DNA of 64,000 nucleotides, taken from positions 24,537,212-24,601,211 of the forward strand of contig JAGTTD010000016.1 of assembly GCA_018398585.1 (NCBI GenBank), in the 5' to 3' direction. Made by a program: the position numbers and the translations under genes. Every line of letters begins with the position of its first letter. Within the stretch, counting starts at the first letter, position 1. The notes under the pieces are model-generated. The model worked only from the letters and a program-made list of their open reading frames with translations. It had not been told where the DNA came from and did no database searches. Source of the stretch: Simmondsia chinensis (Eukaryota > Streptophyta > Magnoliopsida > Caryophyllales > Simmondsiaceae). Of the stretch, positions 24,392 to 35,355 are shown in pieces.

Positions 24392-26099
24392 TATTTGCCA
24401 AATGACAAGAGAATAAACTTTCATTCAACTAACTGAAAGAGAAATTCAAATACAAGGAGTATCACAATATCCAAAAGGCAAAACTAAGGGCCTCAATGCC
24501 TACAAAGGAAAACAAATCAACTCCAGGTCTGATTAATAAAAACTTTCATAAGATCATTCTCATTATGTGAAAATCACTTAAAAGATGCCTATTATGCTTG
24601 CTCCAAACATTATAAACTACAGTAACCGACACCATTCCTTTTATTCTACTCAGCCATTTTTAGTTTTTGACATGAGACCCAAACGAATCAAGAATGTTCG
24701 AAAAATCACAAGAGGGAGGAATCACAAAATGTTTAGTAGTAATTGTTGGGAAAATGGAAGACTTAAGGTCAACTTAGGAAAACTTAGGGTAAACAGAAAA
24801 CTAAAAGAAGTGGAAAGAGATTACCGCCCCATGGAATAACCACTTCCTTAAAGTCGATTTTGCCCCAACACCGGAACACACTAGCCTTTTGACAATCGAC
24901 TCACAAGATTAACGCGGTGACCGTATTACCCGTATACTCGAGGGCTATGGTATGGGAAAGCCTCGAACAATTCCCAGCAAGAGATTTGACAAAAGTGCGT
25001 AGAAGGGAGAGAGAGAACGGATGTTTTGTTTTTCTGTATGTTGAGAATGGCCTGTCAAATCTTTTATATAGATAGATGGAGAAGGCACTGAATTTATTGG
25101 AGAGAATATAAAAAGTCTAATGACTGCATTAACCTACCAGTTAAAAGAGCATTAATCCTGCCAACGGCTAGGAATATTCTGACAAGTTTATTCCTCCAAC
25201 GACTAGCAAAACCCAACAGAAAAATATCTCTCGGAAATAAAACATGCCCACGCCCACGCCTGCCACCCGAGTCTGGCCCAGGACGATGGGCGGCGCGCAC
25301 TTGCGTGTGGTCCGTCCTAGCTCCAACAACAACTTACCAAGCACAGTGGATGCTAGGATATTTATACAAGGTTTAATGCTCTCTCCAAATCAATGTGGCA
25401 CACGATAAACAAGGGAAGTGTTGGGTGTGAGGCTCATTTATCCATGTGGGATATACTATTACATGACATTTGGGGGGGGGGGGGGGGAGGGGGGATTGAG
25501 ATTCGGACATCGGGCTTTGGTGTGGCACATAAAGCTCACTACCAGTGAGCCCCTCAGGGAACCTCAAATAAAGATTATGATGGTGAAACGAGGATAATGG
25601 ATGAGCGCATGGATGATGAGTTGTGGAAGGCTATTACACGCCTCTTTCATCTCTCATTTCCTTTTTGGAGCAATAATCCTTCAAGCCTTTTATTTCTTTT
25701 AAGCTAAGTATTTTTATGCTTATTTTAACTATTAAATAAGACTCAAACTAGTCTATTTATTGAAGATTAGCCCCTTTATCGTGTCCTCTTAGAGGCTTCA
25801 TCCAAGTACTCTGGTATTTTATGTCTATTATGTCTATTTATTACCTGCCTTTATTATTATTCATAAGATCAATACTGACTTGAACATTGAAGGGTTCCCC
25901 CGTGGGCAACCCTACGGGCCCCTCTCACTATTTGTTTGATCTTGTAGGAGATATCAAGTTAGGAGTGTAGCTAGAGGTTGTGTTCAGCTCATCCTAACGA
26001 ATCTCGCTTCATATCGAATTCCAAAATGATGAATAAGCACACTGACTCCAAATATTATAAACAATTTCTATTCAAGATTTGCATTTTCTCAGCATATCC
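23806..26099. other. No gene recognised; old LINE tail and simple repeats
   Basis: AT-rich DNA with a (GTAT)n microsatellite (24361-24391) and poly-G at about 25,469-25,488. Just right of the microsatellite (24,395-24,540), the minus strand ends in 'gaatgaaagtttattctc', which resembles the 3' UTR of plant L1 elements; the fragment is too short to be sure. No ORF with a known domain was found. Confidence 0.4.
24361..24391. repeat. (GTAT)n microsatellite
   Basis: About seven GTAT units, at the possible 3' terminus of an old LINE fragment. Confidence 0.9.
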
Positions 26100-29000
26100 T
26101 CAATCTTTTACTACCAATTCCACTCTTATGTTTAATTTTCCCTGGATAATGGATAGTAGTGTGCCCTCTTATATGACTAATAACCCAGGTCTTCTCACAT
26201 CTCTTACTCCTTATCACGGTCTTGATAAAATTTTGGTAGGCAATGGTGATTCTTTACGTATCGCTGGGATTGGCTCTGGCTTCCTCGCCACTCCTGGTGG
26301 TCATTTCAATTTATATAATGTCCTTTATGTTCCTGATCTTTCCACAAATTTACTACCTATTCGTTAAGTCTGCCAAGATAATCATTGTCTTTTAGAATTT
26401 GAATCAGATGGTTTTTCTATTAAAAATCCTAAGACGGCATCTACCATAATTCGCTGCATTAGTACGGGGCTTCTTTTCTCAGTTCCTAGGTTGTCCATCA
26501 CTCATGGTTCACTCGTTGCTTCCACAGTCACACCATCCCTTTGGCATTGTCGTCTTGGTCATCTTGGGCAACCAATTTTGTAATCTTTAGTTAAACACAA
26601 ATTATTTCCTATTCCAGTTTTGATTCGGAGGCTAGTCTTTGTCAGGCTTGTCAATTGGGCAAGCATAGTCGTCTACCATTTCAGAAGTCAGTGTCCAATA
26701 CTTCTAAGCATTTTGATATTGTTCATTCGAATGCATGGATATCTCTTGTTTTCAGTTTTAGTGGTTATAAGTATTATTTGCTTCTTTTGGATGATTATTC
26801 TCATTATTTGTAAATTTATCCTATGCGCATCAAGTCTGAGGTGTTTCATCTATTTGTTGAATTTCAAAATCTCATTCTGAATCAATTTAGAACAAAAATT
26901 AAGCAGTTTCAATGTGACAATGGACGTGAATATATTAATCGCGATTTTAATGCTCTATTTGCTTCACGAGGCATTCATAGTAGGGTATCATGTCCTCACA
27001 CTTCTGAACAAAATAGGAAAGCTGAAGGTCTGCATAGAACAGTTGGGAATATGATGCGTTCCCTCTTATTTCAGGCTTGTGTGCCCTTAGAGTTTTTGGG
27101 TTGAGGCTATCCTTTTGGCTGCCCATGTCATTAATCTTTTACCTTCAACGATTATTAAGAAAAAGATACCCTTTCAACTGCTTTACAAAAAGAAAGCAAC
27201 ATTTGATCACTTGCGTATGGTTGGGAGTGCTTGCTATCCTAATTTGAGTGCCACCACTCTACACAAATTGGCACCCCGTTCATCGTTGTGTGTGTTTTTG
27301 ATATATCCTCTGCATCATAAGGGGTATAAGTGTCTCAATCTATCTACTGAGAAAATTATCATTTCTAGACATGTTGTCTTTGATGAGACAGATTTTCTAT
27401 TTGCAAGGCTGGGTGAATTTTCTCAAAACACTATGAAGCAACTTCACGAAGTGTTCTTCGATTACTTTCAATTCACTGACCCGCTTGCATCAGACCACCA
27501 ATCGCGACTGGTTCCTATCACTGTAGGATCAAGAATAGGGCCAGACTCGGCCTCAACCAACTCATCCATGCCAATTCCACCTGCTACTCTGTCACCCACG
27601 CTGCTATCATTACCCTCCTCGCCAACCGCAGATGTTCAGGAGCCCGTGTCATGGGCTCTGCCTCTTCTGGTCTCCACTTCCATGATTACTCTTTTGAAAG
27701 TTGGTATTATTAAGCCTTTAATCAAGCCTTCTCTGATTGTTCATTGTACTTTACTAGATATTCCATATTCTTATAAGCAGGCTCTTAATGATGATCATTG
27801 ACGGAATGCTACGCTTAATGAGTATAATGCACTTCTCCAGAACGACACATGCACTTTTGCTCCTCGGCCGGATAACTTAAATGTAGTTGGTTCGGAATTG
27901 ATTTTTCGTGTCAAGCAAACTCCCATAGGTGTTGTTAAGCGCTATAGAGCCTGACTTGTGGCATAAGGATTCACTCAAAGGCATGGTATTGATTATGATG
28001 AGACTTTTAACCTGTTGTTAAGCCTACTACTGTTCGCACTATGTTAGTTATTGCTACTTCTCATTGTTAGCCTAACATATATATATATATATATAATGCT
28101 AATTTTCCTAATTATGTGTGCAAGTTGGATAGGTCTCTTTATGGGCTCAACGTGCCTAGTATAACCGGTTTGCCTCCTTTTTGCTTCATCTTAATTTTAT
28201 GAGCTATAAATCAGATTCTTCAATGTTTATTCTATGTAAGGGTGTTGATATGGCTTTTTTATTGGTCTATGTATATCATGTAGCACTTAGAACCTCTTCC
28301 TCTACTTTACTTCACAATTTGTTGCATGGCTTACACCGTGAATTTGATATGATGGATTTAGGATGCCTAAATTATTTCCTTGGGATTTCTGTAACTCATT
28401 CTTGTCGTAGCCTTTTTCTTTCTCAAGCTAAGTATGCTCATGATTTGCTTGATAAGAATAATATGCTTCCGTACAAACCAGTGGCAACACCTACAAATTC
28501 AAGGTACAAGCTCTCTAGTGAAGATAGTGATTCTATATATGATCCTTCTTTATACCGCAGTGTTTTTGGTGCTTTATAGTATCTTACTTTCACTCGCCTA
28601 GATATCTCTTATGCTATTTAGTAGGTGTGCCTCTTTATGCATGCCCCACGTCGTTCTCATTGGGTTGCAATCAAGTGCATTCTTCACTATATCGAAGGCA
28701 CTTTAGATCGTGGATTGATCATCTCTTCTTCTTGTATTCACCAACTTGTGGCTTATTCAAATGTGGACTGGGCCAGATGCCCTAATACCCGCCAATCTAC
28801 ATCGGGTTTTTGTGTTTATCTTGGTGGTAATATTATTTCATGGTCTTCCAAACAACAACCTATTGTTTCTTATTCTAGTGCCAAGGCTAAGTATCATGGT
28901 GTCATTAATGCCGTTTTTGAATGTTGTTGGCTACGTTCCCTTCTTGGTGAATTAGGAATTTTACTTCCCAAAGCCACTTTAGTATATTTTGATAATGTGT

Positions 29001-29236
29001 CTCCCACTTATTTGTACACTAATCCAGTTCAACATGTTCACAAGAAGCATGTAGAGATTGACATTCATTTTGTTCATGAACTTGTTCACTTGGGCCTTAT
29101 TTGTGTGCTTTACATTCCTTCTTCACAACAGATTGCTGACATCTTCACTAAAAGCCTTCCACGTCATCTGTTTCTTCAGTTTAAGACCATCTTCGCATCC
29201 AGTCTTATTCTTGCTTCAATTGAGGGGGAGTGTTAG
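26100..29236 (+). pseudogene. copia pol: protease, integrase, RT, RNase H
   Basis: The protease begins near 26,145 as WIMDSSVPSYMT, where relatives have DSGA, so the catalytic motif is altered. GAG-preintegrase text (SLWHCRLGHLGQP) lies near 26,550. The integrase has FQCDNGREYI and SEQNRKAEGLHRTVGNM near 26,910-27,050. A short frame break follows, then AAHVINLLPSTI and the post-core YKCLNLSTEKIIISRHVVFD (to 27,390). The RT starts near 27,800; where the YVDD catalytic box belongs, near 28,268, the sequence reads VYVYH. RT ends in DMMDLGCLNYFLGI. RNase H follows (28625-29236), with TSGFCVYLGGNIISWSSKQQ and the C-terminal VHKKHVEIDIHFV and ADIFTKSLP. Confidence 0.9.
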
Positions 29237-29371
29237 ATTATACATGTAGTTATGATTATTCCTATATATAGGCCTGTTGGGCTCTGTCTTGTATAGTAGC
29301 CTCAATCTTGTAGAAGCCCAGCATGTTATTGCTATTCCTCATTATTTTACAATATGAAATCTTGAATTTCA
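29231..29371 (+). repeat. 3' LTR of the copia element, approximate
   Basis: Starts TGTTAGATTATACATG immediately after the purine tract. The end is set at the first good CA (cttgaatttca), giving about 141 bp; a longer LTR is possible because no second copy is available for comparison. Confidence 0.5.
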
Positions 29372-30038
29372 TTATAAGGAAAGTTTGACATAAAAAATTA
29401 TTGAATTATTTAGATAATTTAAAATAATCCTGTGTTGAACATATAATATGATTAGATGTTTGGTTTTATTTTATTCTAATAAGATTAGAAAAATGTTTCT
29501 TTATTTGTTTGTTTATTTTTAAGAAAAAGGCCAGACAAATAAATAAAAATTAGGCTTGAGTAATGTTATTCAAATTTGTCATATAACTTTTTTACTTGTG
29601 TTGGATATGTTAAAATAGTTAAATAGTATGTTTAATGTGAATAAAATTTAAAGTCTATTTAATTATGCCAACCTTATGAAAGAGTTTTATTTCATTGAAT
29701 GGGAGAATTTTCAAATAGGTTTAATATGGCTTAAAATTTAATATTTCGATTAGATCAAGATGATGGTTTTCAGTAGTAGGTTCCATTACTACAAATAGTG
29801 CCGTAGAAAGGATCAACAATTATTATTGAATGTCGTAATATTCATATAATGAGTCAGGTCTATATATCAAAGGTTTATTATAGAGGAGGTTTTTTGAATA
29901 ACCATAAAAGCAGATATAAGCTTGTGTAAGATAAAATAATGGTATGAGATATCATATCTCAATAACATATAGCTCAGAATATGGTTGATGCATTAGCTAC
30001 TTTTAAAAGTTGTACTAAGTCAAGGAAGCCTAGGTGTA
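29372..30038. other. No gene recognised
   Basis: AT-rich flank between two copia remnants, without recognisable coding sequence. Confidence 0.4.
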
Positions 30039-30313
30039 GTGGATAGGATGGTAGAGACTTTCAAAGCTAGGCTGATGACTATTAAAGCAATGCATCTAGA
30101 GGGGCCGAAAGCATTACAACGGTAGATATCCAATGGCTGATGTCGACATCCTTAATGGTTAAAGCAATGAAATCTAATTTAAAATAAATGTATTCTAATT
30201 AATTCTGGAAACCTCTAGAGGGGCCGAAAGCATTACAACCATCGGATCAACATGGGTCTAAAAAAAAGAGTGGATAGGACGGTAGAGACTTTCAAAGCTA
30301 GGCTGATGACTAT
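30039..30313. repeat. Interlocked direct repeats of 44 and 26 bp
   Basis: A 44-bp sequence starting gtggatagga is present at 30039-30082 and 30270-30313 with one mismatch. Between them, a 26-bp sequence starting tctagaggggccgaaagc occurs at 30095-30120 and 30214-30239. The layout suggests a local duplication, or an insertion with long duplicated flanks, next to the copia relic. Confidence 0.85.
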
Positions 30314-30335
30314 GGATTATACCCAAAACCAAAAG

Positions 30336-31168
30336 GATTTGTTGTGACAAGACCTTCTAGTTAGTAGCTATTATTAAATCCATAAGGATACTCTTATCCA
30401 TTATATCTCAAAATGATAAGATATGACAAATGGAAGTCAAGATGACGTTTTGTGAATGGTTATCATGAGGAAGATATCTACATGATACAACCAGACATGT
30501 TTATTGCCAAGAATCAAGAGCATAAAGTATGTAAACTAATGAAGTCCACTTGTAGAATCGAATAAGCATCTTTTCATTGAATAGCAAATCCAATGAAGCT
30601 ATCAAATTCTATGAATTTGAACAAATGGTTAGTGAACCATATGTATACTGGCAACTTTACAAGAGAGTAGTGAACTTTCTAAGTATTGTATGTGGATGGA
30701 ATTCAACTCATTTAGAATAATATAGGACTGCTATCAAATTTTAAAGTTTGACTGTTTATTTAATTTAATTTGGAAGACCAAGGAAAAGGCGACTGTCTTT
30801 TATAGGATCAAGCTTTTGCAAGGTTGTAAGAAAGGATGTAGTATTTATCATATTTTTCTTATTTTAATAAGGATTCTAGAAGTTTGACGCCAGAATTCGT
30901 GTTTACCTTTGGGGTAGGAACCATTAGATGGTGAAATGTCAAGCGATCTTGAATTGCTTTAGTTCACTATGAAAATCAAATACTTGACAACTTGAGAAGT
31001 TGTGTAATAAACTTATTAGCTCAAAATGATCTTCTTGGATCCAAAGTTTGTGAGCGATAGAATGACATAGTGAGGTACCATATTGAAATTGTTATAGCCA
31101 ATTAGTTGGCAGATTCCTTGGAGATAGTTATATTGCATGGATAAAGAGGTTTAAGACAAGTGGAAGAT
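30336..31168 (+). pseudogene. Ty1/copia RT-RNase H relic
   Basis: The plus-strand text is parallel to the minus-strand relic at 16.7-17.7 kb. Shared blocks include 'gatatctacatgatacaacc' near 30,472 (the region before the YVDD box), 'ggaaccattag' at about 30,918, and a purine tract (GTGGAAGAT) at the LTR boundary near 31,160. Every frame is interrupted. The two relics therefore come from one copia family inserted in opposite orientations about 14 kb apart. Confidence 0.7.
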
Positions 31169-32100
31169 TATTGGAAGCAGTGTTCTAAAAACCAAATTAT
31201 TTATTTTACAATTAATAATGAATAAAATTGTTTTATTTACTTATTATCTAATTGTGCTTTACAAGTCAAACTTGCGCGTAAATATCTTTTAAAGCATGCT
31301 ATAAGACGGTCGTAGCCCACAATGACATGTCAATATCTGATTAGTTGCTCAGGGAAATTGAATCATGAATAGTCTTAAATCAAAAGTTGTAATGTATTGT
31401 CGAAACAAGTCATAGTCGATGATAAATTTCAATTAATTATTTGCTTAAGACTACACTATGATATGTGAGACAACTTGCCTAAGACTTGTGGATAAAGATC
31501 CAAAAATATCATATTAATTTTTTACAACAAGAATGCAACACTAAATTGGACCACTTGAATTATTTATTTCTTAACTACTATTAGAAATAAATAATTCTTT
31601 TTATTAGGCGATGACTCTAAATATTAAGATTGTCTTAGTCTCGTGCATGTAGTGTGTGATACTTTGATATACTGAGGTGTCATAGAGCAACCTAGATCCT
31701 TTGTCTATTAGGTGACAGCATATTGTAGCGAGAACTAATATAGGAAATATATAATCTCTTTTGAGATAGAGATATCCCCTTGAGTAGTTTTACAAGTGTT
31801 GTAAAATTTGAAATTTTTAGGGCCAAAGTACTTCAAGTGAATATTACTAAAACTAATCCAATAAATATATTTCTGTTTCATGGAACTTTTCAGAAAGTGA
31901 AAATCGAGAACTTAAGGAAGAGCTATGAGAATTACAACGATAGTAGTTTAAGTTATTATTTCTCATGTATATCTAATAGAAGGGTTGATCTTTCATATGA
32001 TTGCAATTTATGAATTCTTGATCGGTTATGAGCTAGAATTAAATTGTCTTGAAGGTTCCTTCATAAGCCTAATCAAATACACTATTTGAAAATATTTATA
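31169..32100 (+). repeat. LTR of the second copia relic, right end uncertain
   Basis: Begins TATTGGAAGCAGTG after the purine tract (a mutated TGTTGG). Internal blocks around 31,740-31,800 match the LTR region on the minus strand near 16,100. The right boundary is not resolved. Confidence 0.5.
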
Positions 32101-32458
32101 TAAATTCGTGAGATAAATTATTTAGTCATGATTTAAATAAATTGTATGTTAAAAAAAAAATCAAGTGATAAATTTATACATGCAGAAAGAGCCAGAAACA
32201 AAAAAAAAAAAAAAGAAAAAAAGAAAAACGTGGAATAAAAAAAATTAAAAATATCATCCTCGTGTGCGGCCCAAAACGAGGCGCTATGGGCCCACATCTT
32301 CTACCATGCAAATCCCTCCAGCAGACTTGATAGGAGGTTTTTCTTAGAGATGTAAGGAGAAAGATAGATTTACTTGTCAAATTTAGGAGGATCTAGCCAT
32401 TCATGTTGTATTATTCGATGAAGTGACATACGAATTTTCTTCTTAGAGACCCTTGAAC
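32101..32458. other. No gene recognised
   Basis: AT-rich spacer with two A-rich runs (about 32,151-32,165 and 32,199-32,230). Confidence 0.4.
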
Positions 32459-33696
32459 TTTTTTTCGGATAATTAGCGACAAAGCCGCAAAATATAACAA
32501 GCAACTCGAACAAGCGAGGCCTAAGAAAACCCAAATAAACTCGGAAAAAAGAAACACAAAATAGAAACTCGAAAAAATAGAAAAACGATAAAGAACACTA
32601 CAAAGCTATATCAGCAATAGTCAAACACGATGCAGCAACCCTGTCTACCACTTCATTTCCTTTAGTGAAAAACATGAGATACTTTAATACTCCACTAAGA
32701 ATTGTAACATATCCCAGATGTTCTCAATTATAGTTTTGATTTTCCAAGGGGATTGGTATCCATAATGCATGACTCAAATTATCGTAAGATTATCACCTTC
32801 AATACGCACCCAATTTAATCCCATATTTGGAAACTTTTTAATTCCTTCCCTAGCAACCCAAGCATCTATTAAAAGAATCGGAGCATACCCGATGATTCTA
32901 GACTCATAGTTGAGAACTCTTCCAAGAGTAGTGCGAGTAATATACCCATATGTTGAGTGCTTGGCTCTTTTTGACCCATCATAGTCAACTTTAGCCTAAT
33001 CTGTTTCTAAAAGGACCCATTTTGTCTAATATTTAGGCCTAGTTTTCCTACTAGCAATAGGCTGGGAATTAAAACCTAAGCTTGAACTGTTCCTAAGTTG
33101 CCATTCAACAAACATTTTATTGACTTGAATAATGATGCTACCATGATTAAATTCCTTACCTTTGAATACAACAATATTTCTAGGTTACCATAAAACCCAG
33201 AAAACAGTTATGACTTCTTCAAGTCTATATGTGTTGTTTTGCCTTCTAGCACCATAAATCCTGGAGCCAATGATGAATCCCTAAATATGGGGAAGTTGCC
33301 TAATACCTCCACGCCAAAAGATTAAGACATAATATTGCCTATTGAATGGGCACTAAAAAAAAAAAAAAAAAACAAGTAATCTACAATCTCTTCACACTCT
33401 TTACAACGCGCACAAATTATGGGAATACTCAGGCATCTAAATACAAGAGTGGAGCATGTAGAGAGTGTGTTATGGCATAATTGCCAAAGAAATAGCTTAA
33501 CTTAGGAGCCACATTATCAACTTTTCAATTTATTTGAAAGGCCAGATATTTCTATTCTCCCATTAGAGGGCTTGAGCAACCCAACTGACAAACTTTAGTA
33601 AAAATTTGCCATTAGACCCCAGCAGAAACTATCAGACCCGTGCATGTAAGAAATCAAAGTGCCCAAAACAAGAGGAATAAGGCTATACAGAATAAC

Positions 33697-33960
33697 TTAC
33701 TTCAACTCGTCACATTTCCATCGCCCTCTATCAATGAAATCAACTACTCTCAATTGAGGGTCCTTATATAGATGACCATCTTCTACCAAGTTAGCTAATG
33801 GAATAGGAGCGCACCAAGTATCAAACCAAAAGAAGATACGGCTCCCATCTCTTAGCAACCATCTAATGCCTTTACAGAGAACTTCACGATAAGCTGTAAT
33901 ATTTTTCCATGCCCTAAGAATACTTAGGCTTAGCCACATAGTCAAAAAAAACAAAAACAA
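33697..33960 (-). pseudogene. L1 ORF2 fragment, region before zf-RVT
   Basis: An open stretch of 87 codons with WKNITAYREVLCKGIRWLL and GSRIFFWFDTWCAP, characteristic of plant L1 ORF2 between the RT and the zinc-binding domain. The apparent start Met lies in the A-rich tract left by the adjacent SINE insertion and is not a real start. Confidence 0.8.
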
Positions 33961-34117
33961 AAAAAAAAAAAAACTTTATGTTGAACAACTAGCTCGTAGC
34001 CTAGTGGTAAGGCACCCGGTTGCCGTGTGAGAGCGCCGGGGTTCGAGCCCCACTAGTGACCCCCTCCCCTGTCTTTACCAACATAAAAAAAAAATAAATA
34101 AAATAAAATAAAAAAAA
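33951..34117 (+). mobile_element. tRNA-derived SINE inside the L1 relic
   Basis: A head with RNA polymerase III boxes (A box TAGCCTAGTGG at about 33,998, B box GGTTCGAGCCC at about 34,040, 30-40 bp apart, as in tRNAs), a short body and an A-rich tail (from about 34,084). It is bounded by a perfect 15-bp duplication, acatagtcaaaaaaa, at 33936-33950 and 34118-34132. The L1 text resumes on the far side, so the SINE is younger than the L1 relic. An A-rich stretch between the left duplication and the head (33,951-33,973) is unexplained. Confidence 0.88.
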
Positions 34118-34226
34118 ACATAGTCAAAAAAAGGTCTTGATGTTGTAAGTATTAGCTCTCATCAATCGGGTCCAAAGGCCATTAGACTTCTTGTGTGATT
34201 GGGGAATGCATATCGTATCCTTCCTA

Positions 34227-34898
34227 TTTTTTACTGAAACCACTTATATTTAGGTACAATTTCAAAACTTCATCTAATTTTTCTAATTTTTTAAAGTTAC
34301 AGCTAAACTTTTAAAAGTATTCAATGTCACACCTAATGCTGACACCGTTAACTTTCCGCCAAATGAAATGCCGCATTTTGGGGAATAAATGCATGAAAAC
34401 ACTAAGTTTAACTTAATTAAATTAAATTATATTAAGTAACATATTTTACAAATTACAAAATTACCCTTCACCTCTAAATTTGTAAAATTGTTAAGGATTT
34501 AGCATGCCGTTACAACCTTTTGCAATAAAAAAAATTTAGAAATATTTTTTATTTGTACCATTTTAATTCATTGAAAAATCCAAATTATTATACAAAAATT
34601 TCTAAAAATTCAAAAAAAAAAAGGATAAAAATTTAAAAAAAGTTGAAAAAATAATCAAAATTTTCCAGACTAGCTATGAGTCAGGGGAAAACCCCAATTA
34701 TTTCAAACAAGAAAGTCGATTTTTATAAATCAAAAACCAAGAAAAAAAAAGTCATATTGAGGGTAGTTTGATAATTTTCTATTTATTTTAACGGAAAGTT
34801 AATGGTGCTAGCATTAGATGTGACTTTGAAAAATTAGAAAAGTTAGGTGATTTTCTGAAACCGTACCTAAAAAATAGATGGTTTTCAGTGAAAAAAAA
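34227..34898. mobile_element. Long inverted-repeat (MITE-like) element
   Basis: The outer segments, about 34,227-34,370 and 34,790-34,898, are imperfect reverse complements over more than 100 bp: left 'ttactgaaacc...ttaggtac', 'gtgacaccgttaactttccg'-like; right 'cggaaagttaatggtgctagc...ctgaaacc'. Transcription across it would give a long hairpin. No target-site duplication was recognised. Confidence 0.75.
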
Positions 34899-35154
34899 CC
34901 TCATATATTTATAAGTTATATTTTTCGCATATTGGCATTAAAACCTTAATTAAGAATTAGGGTTTTGGAATAAAAAATTAGCATTAGAATTTTTTGAAAA
35001 TTTTGTTTTACTAGGAAACACTTATTAGACACAACACAGGATTAATAAGCCCTACTTGTATAACAATTACAAGACTCTTCTCCTTATCATGTTTGATGTA
35101 GTTGAGACCGAGAATAGCTCAATCAAGACAAGCTAAGGAGCAAATGGAGCCCAT

Positions 35155-35318
35155 CACAAGGGTGTCTCAGTTGGTGGCATCTCCTACTCATGCGGTAATC
35201 GTCCAGAGGTCAGGAGTTCAATAATCGCTGAGAATGCACCTATAACTTAACTGCTAATGGGGATTGTAGGCCTCCTCATGGGCTGGGGTTTACTGGGCCA
35301 ATCTAGGTTCCTCGTTAC

Positions 35319-35351
<33 letters not shown>
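35155..35351 (+). mobile_element. tRNA-derived SINE with a long poly(A)
   Basis: A-box-like TGTCTCAGTTGG (about 35,162) and a degraded B box (AGTTCAATAATC, about 35,215), followed by a body rich in 'gggcc/gggctggg' and an uninterrupted tail of about 32 A (35320-35351). It is a different family from the SINE at 33.95 kb. The target-site duplication is not evident. Confidence 0.7.

Positions 35352-35355
<4 letters not shown>

Larger units (their letters stand above)
26100..29371 (+). mobile_element. Ty1/copia retrotransposon, 5'-truncated
   Basis: The plus-strand pol region runs from protease to RNase H, followed by a purine tract (TTGAGGGGGAG) and the start of a 3' LTR. There is no 5' LTR, and no Gag is recognisable upstream. 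The domain order protease, integrase, RT, RNase H is copia-type. Many stops and frameshifts show it is dead. A (TA)n run has grown inside the RT region at about 28,077-28,094. Confidence 0.88.
32459..34226 (-). mobile_element. L1-type LINE relic with RNase H domain
   Basis: Minus-strand remnant of a plant L1 element. From its 5' side: KKSNGLWTRLMRANTYN (near 34,180), interrupted by a SINE, then AWKNITAYREVLCKGIRW and DGSRIFFWFDTW (33697-33960), the text between RT and zinc-binding domains of plant L1 ORF2. A decayed zf-RVT segment follows (ICARCKECEEI near 33,400), then an RNase H domain: DYDGSK, then VRIEGDNLTII near 32,800. The 3' UTR ends GCTAATTATCCG plus A's at 32459. The same 3' terminus occurs at 49.6 kb and, very short, at 42.8 kb. 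Stops break all frames. Confidence 0.8.

Noticed and set aside
33991..34060. A tRNA gene
   Set aside because: A and B boxes are present, but the arms do not pair as a tRNA, an A-rich tail follows, and 15-bp TSDs bound the unit: it is a SINE.
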